From the NCBI RefSeq assembly GCF_963675165.1, contig NC_087388.1, positions 2,086,800 to 2,150,799 on the forward strand: DNA of 64,000 bases. Direction: 5' to 3'. A model generated the notes under the pieces. The model did no database searches. It was not told the DNA's origin and was given only the letters and a program-made list of their open reading frames with translations. The DNA comes from Halichondria panicea (lineage: Eukaryota > Porifera > Demospongiae > Suberitida > Halichondriidae). The position numbers and the translations under genes were made by a program. This document shows, piece after piece, positions 1 through 9,900 of this stretch; positions within the stretch are counted from its first letter, which is position 1; each line of letters begins with the position of its first letter.

Positions 1-759
1 CCAAAATTTAACAGACTTTTTATACCATCGCAAAGCGAATAGATCGGGAAAGAATGCACAACACTCGATGGAATTCTCTCAATACAGAATGCGGCTAATC
101 GTATTATGTGCCCTAGAGCCTGTACATTCTCCTTTCTTGCAGACTGCAATCGCTCACATGCCATTGTTCTGGTGAGTATATCTAACTTAAAAATAAACTG
201 ATCACATCTACTTCCTAGTCCAAAAATCTAACTAAGCAATAGAGATGCAATGGAGTCTTCCCTGGATTCTACTAGCTTGTATAGAATCTTCACAAAGCAC
301 CTTACCAGTTTGGGATCATTCACAGTAGAACAGTTTTTTAATGATGCCAGAAAACCACTATCGTTTTGGCTGATATGTTTCACAAGTGCTTCGTCACCCA
401 TCTCAGCCATTTCTCGAATCTCTCGAGTGCTAAGATAACCAAACTCTCTGAAGTCAATATTTTTTGGTCGGCTTAATGATTTCGTTAAAGTGCATTTCAG
501 CTCCTTGGTTTTCTGTTTTTGAGGGTTTGACTTGTTTTCTTTTCCAGCTGCTTTTGTGCTCATTTGGAGTGTCATCTGATATCAGTGCATGAATGCTAGC
601 ACTTTGAGAAGGTACTTTAAGTCTACGTACAATCACATTGCTTGCACCAGTGGGATTTGTAGTGCCCAAGTTTAGTTTCTGATCTGCTGGGTAAATGTTC
701 ATCTGCTTACTGTTTTGTGGCCTGTGCATGCCTACGGTTCGGTTTTGCAATTTGGTCAC
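1..759 (-). pseudogene. ZNFX1-like pseudogene fragment (5' part of the large exon)
   Basis: This stretch is a near copy of the 5' end of the large exon of ZNFX1-like gene A (36976-37779), on the same strand. Read on the minus strand it encodes the N-terminal helical region before the helicase. Two lesions are visible relative to gene A. One extra T near 456-463 shifts the frame after the KPTKK segment. A CAG codon has become TAG at 230-228, where gene A reads LLLSQIFG. Downstream of the stop the frame stays open to the window edge, so the rest of the copy lies outside. It could be a recent pseudogene or, less likely, the broken allele of a paralogue. Homology is certain; non-function is inferred from the two lesions. 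Confidence 0.85.
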
Positions 760-1087
760 GATGAGACCTCTCGATTGTCTTTTTAACTGGTGCTGAATTC
801 CTCAGTGTGCCTATGAAGTTAATAAATCAAATTAGTGAGCACATGATTATACCATTAATTGCACGCAACATCAAAGCTATGACAAACCACATGCTTTTAA
901 ACTGTAAACAGCTCGGAGAGAGCGGTCTAAACAAGTTTGTGAAATTAAACCAACAATTACAAGCATAGAACACGCACATCTACGAAGAATATACACTCCT
1001 ATAGTATCCTCCGTTATACCTTAGGTTACTCTGAGGCATAGCCGAGAGATATGTAACCAATTCAAGGTATGTGTGCTATTTACATGT

Positions 1088-1504
1088 CAGTAGAACCTCG
1101 CTAATCCGAATAGAGCCGGATCAGACCCCATCCGAATACATGAAATTTCCAGATTAACGGATGTCATTAGGAAGCTGCTAGCTAGATAGTCTTTTATCTC
1201 AACTTTCTCTCCAATACAGTGAGTCTTGTGAGCTCTTTCTTCGTTTTCTTTGCAGTGGCCATTGTCTTGAGCAGTTTATTATTGCTGATTCAGCAAAGCA
1301 ATGTGCAGCTACTGACAGTGTGAGGGGCTGGAGAGGAGAGATGACGTGGACGTCGAGAGCGGCTGGACGGCTAGACAAAGCAATATGGATTGCGCATGCA
1401 CAGTAGTCTATTCTACTTACAGCCCCTCCTATTTTTCAGTTTGCATTTTGTCCGGATTTGCGAGGTTTCGGATTAAAGGGGTCCGGATTAGCGAGGTTCT
1501 ACTG
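1088..1504. mobile_element. 417-bp TIR element, Tigger/pogo-like ends
   Basis: The left end reads CAGTAGAACCTCGCTAATCC and the right end is its inverted complement (GGATTAGCGAGGTTCTACTG). There is no coding capacity. The corresponding intron of gene A (near 39010) lacks it, which confirms an insertion. The CAGTAGAACCTC terminus resembles pogo/Tigger ends, but I could not define a clean TA duplication. Confidence 0.7.
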
Positions 1505-1984
1505 CACACATTGACCTATCAAGGCTTATAGCCTTGGAGAGCATGCAGCTTTCAGCTGCATGCATGTCCCTTCTGTTTGCTTGCTTTTTTGTATTACACC
1601 TTGCTATCTGTGCATGCCCTGAGGCAGGCTGTAGGTTCTGTTGCTAAATCAGTAGGCTATGCTACATCTTGGAGCTTCCTACTGTTGTTTGCGAAGGCAA
1701 CATGACCATACGACCATTGTATTGTCTGGCTCAGTTTAAACTAGTGTGCAAGCATTCTCGACCAACGCAATAGAGGGCAAAGCCACAGCTGTGCCGAACT
1801 CAGTCATTGCATGAGACAGCAACAGTTATGGAATAGATTCCGAGTATAAAGCAACGGTATTGTTTTATACTGATGTTTTACAAATGTAAAAACTAACACC
1901 CATGCAATAGATACCAGGCCCAATTTTCTACCCTGGTGTTACAATATACAGGCCGGGAACAAGGCTAATTTTGATTTGTAAACC

Positions 1985-2141
1985 TTATGATTTCTGTAGG
2001 GGTTGTCCATGTTTTTTGATGGTCTGGTCTTTACTGTGAGGAGGCTTACGTCGAGGTTCTTCTTCTTCTTCTTCTTCTTCTTCTTCTTCTTCTTCAAATT
2101 GCTGACACTGGCCGCTCGATACCTAGAATTACATGAAATGT
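1985..2141 (-). pseudogene. Decayed copy of gene A exon 2 with GAA expansion
   Basis: On the minus strand this matches exon 2 of gene A (39578-39465): acceptor AG, then codons for GIERPVSAI, and at the far end a GTTTAC donor. The segment coding for two or three Glu codons in gene A has become a run of about 13 GAA triplets, and the bases before it have changed so that the frame hits TGA immediately after SAI. The exon can therefore no longer be translated in the gene A frame. It belongs to the same segmental copy as the fragment at 1-759. Confidence 0.7.
2057..2095. repeat. (TTC)n microsatellite
   Basis: Thirteen uninterrupted TTC units (GAA on the minus strand) lie inside the decayed exon 2 copy. 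Gene A has only three GAA codons at the matching place. Confidence 0.95.
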
Positions 2142-2331
2142 CCAAATTTAGCTAGATCTATATTCCTGAACTTCATTTATACAGACATGCATGAAGTGAC
2201 TATCATTATAATGAATGAATCCAGTCGACAAAGTGGATTTTCCGACACTCTAGCAAACAAGCTGTGATAAAATGTTTTCTTTTGACCCATCTAAATTATG
2301 TTACTTGATTAATATCAGCTACAAATCTTCG

Positions 2332-3775
2332 ACGCTTCGACATCTCCACTCCCAGATGACATCCCTATCACTCATGAAGGATTTACCCTCCTCGGCTGCC
2401 CAATTGGTCCACCTGCCTACTGTGATTCGGTGCCACAAGCTAAAGTTGACAAAATGAAAGAGACTCTATCGGTGCTTAACGACATGAGAGACTCTCAGGT
2501 GGAAACAACGCTATTGAGATTTTGCCTGGCACTGCCCAAACTCTCGTATGTCCTACGTACCTGCCCCCCAGATCACATCACCCATACAATTCGCGAATTT
2601 GATTCAATTATGAGAGAAGCACTGGAATCCATCGTGAGCAGCCCGATAACAGACTGGTCCTGGCAGAAAGCTTCCCTACCAAGCAACCGTGGCGGCTTCA
2701 ACCTCCGCAGTGCTGTCTTACATGCCCCTGCAGCTTTCATCGCCTCCACCAAGACCCTGGTGGAACGTATCCTTAATCGCCCGACCAATCTGGACGCCTA
2801 TCTCGAAAAAGCTGTGAGTGCCCTGTCATCCTCCTCTTCCCACCCTGAATGGCTCAATCTCGATGACATAGACATCTCTCTACGTCAGCGCCACTTGTCC
2901 TGTGCCATTGATGAAGCCATGTACCAAAACCTCTTGGACACCTCACCTTCAACCAGGGCTCGTGCTTTGGCAAACTCGTCTGCTCTACCCCATGCTGGAG
3001 ATTGGTTGAACGGGGTGCCATCAGATGTGCTTGGCCTCCACATGCAGGACAAGGAATTCAACAGCTGCTTGAAATATTGGCCTCTCCACAGTGCCCCCCA
3101 CCTCTGCCCAGCATGTCGCACCTCCGCCGACGAATATGGTGACCATCAAGTTGGCTGTGGCGGAAATGGAGACAGAATCATCCGCCACAATGCGGTCAGA
3201 GATGTCATTTTCTCAGCCGCTCAATCTGCAGCTCTCGGACCATCCCGCGAGGCCCAAGGTTTAATCCCAGAATCCCTGTCAAAACCTGCTGACGTTTCCT
3301 CCCAACTTGGCAAGGCGGCAGGCCCACTGCCTTAGACGTCCATGTAATTTCACCGCTCCAGCAAACCCTCATTCATGAAGCTGCCTTCTCCCCTGGACAC
3401 GCCCTAGAAGTTGGAGTAAGGCGCAAACTCACCACCCATCTACAGGCCTGCCGCTCCATAGGTGTAAACTTCATTCCCATTGTGGCAGAAACACTAGGAG
3501 GTCTAGGCGAAGAAACAATCAACATCATAGGTGCCATCGGAAATGCCATCAACCGGAGAGTAACCATGACACATTCCACATCCTCCACCAAGAAGCATCT
3601 GTTTCATCGCCTGGCCATTGCACTTTGGAGAGGAAATGCCTGCCTGTGGTTTCATCACCAACAAACTTTACCTCATTCAGCGGATGGTATCCGCTAAACT
3701 GTATGCCCCCCCTCTTATCTTTTGGTCTGTTGCTTTTGTACATTTGTACTGTTTGATATTACATAAAAAAAAAAG
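2332..3775 (+). mobile_element. 5'-truncated RLE-type non-LTR insertion
   Basis: The left boundary is set by the point where identity to the gene A duplication ends (about 2331). The right boundary is a short poly-A-like run (3765-3774). The insertion contains the endonuclease-domain remnant described separately. I did not find a convincing TSD, because the right flank is itself repetitive. Confidence 0.6.
2336..3697 (+). pseudogene. RLE-type non-LTR retrotransposon C-terminal remnant
   Basis: From about 2356 an open frame reads the thumb-like end of a reverse transcriptase (ITHEGFTLLGCPIG), then continues to 3335. A zinc-knuckle-like C-x2-C...H-x4-C (CPACRTSADEYGDHQVGC) is followed by RHN (RIIRHNAVRD) and a PAD...D motif. 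This order, CCHC then RHN then PD-x(n)-D, is that of the restriction-like endonuclease of R2/NeSL-type non-LTR elements. One base is missing near 3294: in the shifted frame the protein resumes as FLPTWQGGRPTALDVHVISP and runs to a stop at 3697 (GNACLWFHHQ). The 5' part is absent and the element is frameshifted, so it is dead. An A-run at 3765-3774 may be its tail. Confidence 0.75.
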
Positions 3776-3943
3776 GTATATCTGCATGTCCGTGGGTCTG
3801 TATATACATATGTGTAGACTGTTACAGCTGCTCAAGGATCAATGAAGTGCAAGTAAGAGTTTCTATAGGCTTCTAGTTATGTTTTCTTTTGTGGATTTGC
3901 TTCGTTCTCGAGTTATGCCTAGTTTTGCTTACTTGGAACGCCA

Positions 3944-5347
3944 TAGTCTGGGGGCCAGACCTTTTCTCAGAGGGGGGAGGGGAAGAGAGAAAGAGGTCTG
4001 GAGACTCTTCAAGTGCAGCACTTCCGTGTGCTCTTGGAATGTCAATTAGGGAGGAGACTGTGATATTGGAGGTTATGAAGGAGTAGATGTAGCAATGCTC
4101 TCATTTCATTGGCTGTATCCAAGCTATAATCCAAATTCCACATAGGCAATACCAATAAAAAATTTTTTTTTAATACAATCATGTGTGACGATACATTGTA
4201 AAGGGAAGTTATACATGTTTAGATCTATACGGTTGAGTTAAAAAGATTGCACCTGGCCTTCGTGGATGACCAGGTCAATAGAGTCAGTACTGATGACTGT
4301 GTTGGGTTCGGAAGCAAAGGTAGATCGGGAGCTACGGATGTACATTACAGCCGATCTTAGCAGTGAGTGGTCTTCCTTGCTTCTCGAATATTAGAGATGC
4401 CAACCTCTTGTACACGATGGTTGCGGCTGGGCCAATTCCTCCACTGAGCAGCAGAGAGAATCAGTGGGGTGAATGAGCCGTGTTCTATCTCCCTAATGCG
4501 ATCTTCGTAACATCTCTTCTTCTCTAACTCATTCTTTCTATAGCATTGGGTCTGGGTGGAGTTGCGATAGCAAGGTGCGTATGGGTTAAATACCCTAACA
4601 TCAAAAATGCACTCTGTCTATTTCTTCCCCAAAAGCTTTGCGCAACAATGTCCAAACGAGCACCATCCTCACGATTGGCTGTCCTGTGTTCAAATTGCTC
4701 CCCAGTTACAGGTTGTAATCCAGGTTCTATTTTCACGTTGTGGCAGACTTCGCTCATTAGGGTTGCAGTCATATCACGAATCTCATTGTGGCGTATTGAT
4801 GGAAAGCCTCCCCTGGGACAGCTAGCTAAGCGCATGTTCAACTGTGAACACAGTGGGAGGGTAAGTTTGGTGGTCGCCAACTGTAGCGGAGGCAGAGGGC
4901 TGGGCATCCCTGAAGGCTCCTTTGTGTAGTGCAAACCCATGTTCAGTGATGGGTAGAGCTGATAGCCAACTTGAGCTAGGTGCCATTCTCGGAGCAGATT
5001 GTGAGAGATTTTTGTAGGTTAGTTGGTAGGGTTTCCTTTACGTTACTTGCGGTTCTCTCTTCTATTTGTCTACGAAACTTCTGGGCATTGGATTTCATTC
5101 TCGCTTGATCGCGCTTGACTTCGGGTCCGACCTCATCCGACTGATCAAGGATCAAGCTGACAAGGGGTCCTGCGATTGTCTCGCATTTCATTGGGTTAAA
5201 AATCACATGGCATGGGATAGACTATGCATTTCATTGGCTCTGGCCACATTCCGCTACAGCACACGAAAATGCTACAAGAGTCTCTAGACCTAATCCTATA
5301 GCTCTCTAGATTTTGCCCCCGAGCTATTAGGTCTGGCCCCCAGACTA
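3944..5347. mobile_element. 1404-bp TIR element with 9-bp TSD
   Basis: Both ends carry TAGTCTGGGGGCCAGACC as an 18-bp inverted repeat, with a weaker inverted similarity continuing for about 120 bp inward (for example GGTCTGGAGACTCTT against GGTCTAGAGACTCTT). The flanks are the direct repeat GGAACGCCA at 3935-3943 and 5348-5356. A 9-bp duplication would fit a Mutator-like element. No transposase is recognisable; the interior instead holds a frameshifted fragment of a retroelement polyprotein on the minus strand. Confidence 0.8.
4330..5206 (-). pseudogene. Retroelement polyprotein C-terminal fragment, frameshifted
   Basis: On the minus strand, pieces in three frames spell the C-terminal domain that follows the reverse transcriptase in a polyprotein family common in cnidarian and sponge genomes. 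I recognise it from memory only. Visible blocks are KGAFRDA (about 4920), FTVEHALS (about 4840), CPRGGFPSIRHNEIRD (about 4810), EDGARLDIVA (about 4650), FDVRVFNPYAP (about 4590) and EHGSFTPLILSA (about 4480). The reading frame changes near 4980, 4900, 4830, 4605 and 4440, so it is not expressed as one protein. It lies wholly inside the 1404-bp TIR unit. Confidence 0.7.
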
Positions 5348-5356
5348 GGAACGCCA

Positions 5357-5908
5357 TTGCAGCCTTTTCAGAAGAGTGCGTAGCAAAACTTGTCCATGGA
5401 GTGTTGTTACTCTACTTAGTAGATAGCTCTGCATAGTAGTTAGCCCTGGTAGCTGCAACGGTGAAAAGAGAGCTGCAAGGCTCACCTGATGCAATCATTA
5501 CACCTCGGTGCACATGCGCAAGCAAGGTAAATGGTAATGTTTTTGTTTGTGTGTGTGCGTGTGGACTACTACAGTTGCTCAAGGATCAATGAAGTGCAAG
5601 TAAGAGTTTCTATAGGCTTCTAGTCATGGATTTCAATTTGAAATAATGCTTCGTTCTCAACACTGATTCTTGAGCCATGGTGAGAGGCATTAGCACAGCG
5701 CAGCTTGCAGCACTCGTTTTATATATATTTTTTTGCGAGAAGTGTGGTCTGGGACCGAGAATATTATGGTTTGTACTTTTATACAAGAAACTAATTGACA
5801 AAATACAGGAAACGTAAATCTACAGCAACCTAGATTAGTAAGAAAAATGGCTGTAGTCTGAACTAGAGAAAATAGTGTAGTTTTTCTACAATGCATGTGA
5901 CCACTTGT
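5357..5908. other. Intergenic, no gene seen
   Basis: This is repeat-derived sequence downstream of the ankyrin-Roc-Death gene. It includes the second copy of the direct repeat and a short GT-rich stretch (about 5542-5560). I see no coding exon or clear poly(A) signal. Confidence 0.6.
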
Positions 5909-6981
5909 CTATGGTTTGGTAGTGATCCTAGTCTCAATCTCACTAGCAATGTCTCCCCGATCAAGAGCAGGGGATCTGAGAGCCTCAATGAGAGCAAACC
6001 AGGAGGGGGAAGGGTCTGTCTGGATTAACCAGTGCTCCAGCATAGTCGTTAAGCAAGCTCCAGCCACATCACGATGATTGTGCTGAATCTCCTGTGAGAA
6101 TAACACAGCATGATAAGACTTCACCAATAAAAGTTACTTTTCAAGTTATTTATGTGAGGATCTGTGTTTGATACCACCACATCACATGACGGGTATTTGA
6201 TTGGGAAGCTATTAACACATTTTCTCACATGTAGTTTTCCAATGGAAGCTCCTAACTCCTCTCCCAAACACTGCCATTTGGCTCTGGCGTCCCAGGTGGC
6301 CTCTCTCACCACCTTCAGGTGCTGGTCCACACTGAGTGGGCCTGTATTGAACAATTAATCATTTTTACAGTATAGCAGTTAAACGTGTACACACATTTTT
6401 GGAGAAATAAGTACTGATGAGCCTGAGAGGAAATGGACGATTCCCAATTTGTAGAGACGCCCTGCACATTCAGTTAATGCAATGCACTACATACACACAC
6501 TGGTATGGCATACCTGATGTTTCTCTATGTCACCTGCAATGTCTGCACGATTGATGACGGGACACTTTAGTTCTCTAATGAGGGCCAACCAGGAGGGGAG
6601 AGGGGAGGGTCTCCTCACCCAGTGTTGCAACATGGTATGGAACCCAGCTTCCGTCAATGGGTGGTCACGCTCAATGACCTGGAAATGACAAAATTATGAA
6701 AGTTGCCTTAGTAGAATATTCTACATGATTATGATTGTAGCATTGGTGTATATATACATTGTACCTTTCGAGTTTTGCAATCTATATCCAACTGTATTGC
6801 CAGACTGTACCAGTCAGCACAGATTTCAATGAGTGCATTCTTCACTTTATCTAATTGCAGCAAGTTTTTTCCTGGAACCATGAGGTCACAATGCATACTG
6901 CTGTAATTGAAACATTTACAAACCTGTATCATCGGGGAATGCAGAGAGATCAACCTCGTTGTGAGCCACACACGCCAAATC
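5909..6981 (-). CDS. Two C-terminal Death domains (six small exons)
   Basis: The exons are 6981-6924, 6871-6765, 6678-6514, 6461-6395, 6341-6229 and 6091-5909. The first Death domain reads LLQLDKVKNALIEICADWYS then LAIQLDI, then ADIAGDIEKH. The second reads VVREATWDARAKWQCLGEEL, then ACLTTMLEHWL and DIASEIE, ending at TAG 5911-5909. The two are related tandem copies; both carry W-x-ALI and D-I-A blocks (PSWLALIREL and PSWFALIEAL). Introns are 51-137 nt. The 52-nt intron 6923-6872 was chosen over a 23-nt alternative because it gives the correct phase. Confidence 0.8.
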
Positions 6982-9900
6982 CTGCGTGGGACAATGTATT
7001 TCAAATGCACACATAGATTCTATAATTATGATAACCCTATGGCACTCACCAGAGGGTTTCTCCCAGTGAAGACGCTGTACGTATTAAGAGTCTCCCTCAG
7101 GCAGCTGTAAGTTCCCTCAGTCTCACTCCTCCACATTTCAAGGGCCTGGACTACCTCCTGTCTGGGACTGCCGGACGGAATTTTGATATTTGAAGATCGA
7201 AAATGGCCCAAGATTTTTATGTACATGAGACTGTTTCGAGAAATTTGATCTGGATTTTCACTGTCTGGGTTGGCAACTTGATTGGAAAAATGGGAAATGA
7301 AAGCTCTGGAAATTTTCTCGTCTTTCTTGGCATTCTTTTCACTGTGGATACACTGTAAGGTGGATTGATCCAGGCCAGCGTACGGTTCAAACTGTAAGAG
7401 GTGGTTAAAGGTGAGGCCAACTTGACGTGTCGATTTGATCATTCTTCTGTTGTAGCAGACAGCTGCTGCAATATCCTGGACATTGATCAGTGGGAGTTCA
7501 GAGGGTTTTTTTAGAGGATGTTTAAGAACATGATCTGGATCGATCACTGTTTCTATGACATTCACATTGCGGCCAAAACTTTCAACAGTCTCGCGGATTG
7601 TGCTCACAATTTTAGAGCGAAGAATGAGATTTTCAGGTTGAACTGTGCCAGTGCGCATCTTGAGAGCCAGAGATCGGCCATTTTCAGCAAGTTCGAGGTG
7701 TGCGGTGATCCCATCATCATTGCACCAGCATATTCCACTCTTCCACACAGAACAAAATCTTTGCAGGGAAGGAATATCATGCTGTACTCTCATGGATGGG
7801 GCAAGCCGGAACTTGAACACTATCCTCAGAATGAGGACCTGAAAGCAGCGAGGATCGAAAAACTCGGTGTTTTGAGAGGTTTCAAGTATCCAACCAAAAT
7901 GGTACTTGATGCTTTGAGCTTCTTCCCAAACTTGCTCCGGAGTTTCGATTCGAATAAGTGCTGGAAAAAAGAGGTATCGAGTGTCAAACTCAGGAACAGA
8001 AGCGTCTTGGTCAGCAATCTTCTTTGAAATATATTTCAAGACTTGCTTGTCTATGACTTCGAAACACAGCTCTAAATGGGACATGAAGGCAATCAGCATC
8101 TCTATGTTGAGGCCATTGAATACTTTCTTGAATTTTAACAAAGGCACCACTCCAGTACTTGAAGCTAGTTTGCAGTGTTGGCGGAAACTTTCAGGAGCAA
8201 ACACGGTACCAGTGACTCTGGACAGAAGTGTTACTTGGTCAATCACTAAGAAAGACTTCTCTGGAGAGCTGTCATTGCGGAGAAACAAGAGGAGACCACT
8301 TTTATGCAGCTGGTCACAGATCTTTACAAGGTGAGGGAGGGTGCTGGGTATGAAAGAAAGAATATCACTGATGCGTTTTGACAGAGTAGCATTAAGATTG
8401 CTCTTAATTTTTTCGTAGACATTTCCCAACGACACAGCAAGGTCGTCTTTGAAGCTTTCGGCAAGGTAGATGTAAAATGTGTGAGCATTTAGGCTGATGG
8501 TTTCTGGAGAGCGGAGAATAGCGGAGCTTTTCTGAATTTGTTTTCGTGCTTTTTTCATGTCATCTGAATCAGCAAAGCGACAATCCATTGGAATGAACTC
8601 TGTGAACTCAAACTTCGGGAATTGCTTGATAAGGGGGGCAAAGATGCCCTCTTTGCCTCGTGGATCTTCTCCCATTTCCTTCACTTGATCGGCATGGCTA
8701 CCAACTACTATCACGTGTGCTTTTTTTTTCAAATTGGCACACTGGTTTTGGATGAGGGTCAACCAGCGATACATAGAATCAATAATTGCCTGCTCACTTT
8801 CTATAAGCTTAGCACAGAGGATAATGATGGGTGGTGAGGTTTGAACAGCATTCTCCAGAATGGCACAATGGCTCGTGTAAAACTCTTTCTGGCCAGCAAA
8901 ATCAAAGTAGATGATTCTCCCAAACTCTTTGGTGTATACTTCGTGCGGTATGATCCCCACTGTCCTCGCATCGACGCCATCTACGGGTCTTGCCTCCTGG
9001 AATATAGCCCAAAACCCTTTTGAGCTCAGAATGGACTTTAACAGAGTGCTCTTCCCCACACCACCATCACCAGTGAGGAGTACAAACAAAGGAAGATGTA
9101 GAGGTTGCTCGGAGGAGAGCTCCCCGATGAGCTTGCTGTGTTCCTTGTAGACATTGGCAGTTTTGGCTCCATGTTTTAAGAGGAGCTTTATGATCTCAGG
9201 GTCGTTGGCCAAATCGAGAGTTGACTTGCGTTCTTTGTCAGTTACATTTGGATCGCTGTGGCATTCTTCCAGTAGTTCCTTCACGTATGCTTTCTGACCT
9301 TGCTTTACTGCTAGTAAGAGGACACCTATAAGGATACATGCATCAACTTAACAAAGTAAACGTCAGTTTACATATATTTTTAACCAGTGAGCACTAGCTG
9401 GATTGCTTTGATATGCCCACTCTCTGCCCTATATATGGCATGTTGCATCACTACCATAGATTGCACTGCAATAATACACCAGACCATAGGGCATATTGTA
9501 CTGTGTGTAATTGCAGTGGAGGAAATCTGCGTTTTGACTTAGACCCACCTATTATAGGGTCTTTCACTTTAGACGTAGTAGTGGGCAGCAAAACGAGAAA
9601 AACTGACCAATCAGAAGAGTTTGACGTCATAGTGTTTGGGCAACAAGTTAGTTACACTGCAGGTTAACTGGATGACATAATACTCTCCAGGGGCGTAACT
9701 AGCAATGAGGCAGAGGAGACCCTTGCCTCCTGTACTATTGAACTTCAAGTTTCATGTGACTCACCACTAGCTTTAATAGCTCTGGCTAGCTAACTTCTGG
9801 ATAACCATATAGCCAACTTGGTATAAAATGAGCAGAAATGAGCAGAAATGAGCTCTATCACTGTTTTGTTGATGAAGAAAAGAGAAAAAGAACAGGTAAA

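Larger units (their letters stand above)
1..2331 (-). repeat. Segmental duplication of the 36976-39819 interval
   Basis: Exonic and intronic sequence both match the gene A 5' region: the start of the big exon, its intron 2, exon 2 and flanking intron up to GCTACAAATCTTC at about 2331 (39819 in the original). The original carries an extra inverted-repeat insertion at about 38040-38995 that is absent here, and this copy carries a TIR element at 1088-1504 that is absent there. Both insertions therefore came after the duplication. The match stops where the retroelement remnant begins. Confidence 0.85.
3819..5630. repeat. Direct repeats flanking a TIR insertion
   Basis: A block reading CAGCTGCTCAAGGATCAATG followed by AAGTGCAAGTAAGAGTTTCT at about 3825-3880 recurs at about 5570-5625. 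Without the 1404-bp TIR unit between them, the repeats are about 330 bp apart, as in a tandem duplication. Identity is high over about 60 bp and fades afterwards. Confidence 0.7.

Noticed and set aside
4546..4929. 127-codon plus-strand ORF
   Set aside because: It is antisense to the retroelement fragment, whose conserved motifs are on the minus strand.
6900..6924. A 23-nt intron between small Death-domain exons
   Set aside because: It is too short for splicing and gives the wrong phase. Using the acceptor at 6873-6872 makes a 52-nt intron with correct phase.
9284..9284. Start of the Roc-COR protein at 9284
   Set aside because: The codon is GTG, and the frame continues upstream to a good acceptor at 9327-9326 with ankyrin-like sequence, so it is an internal exon.
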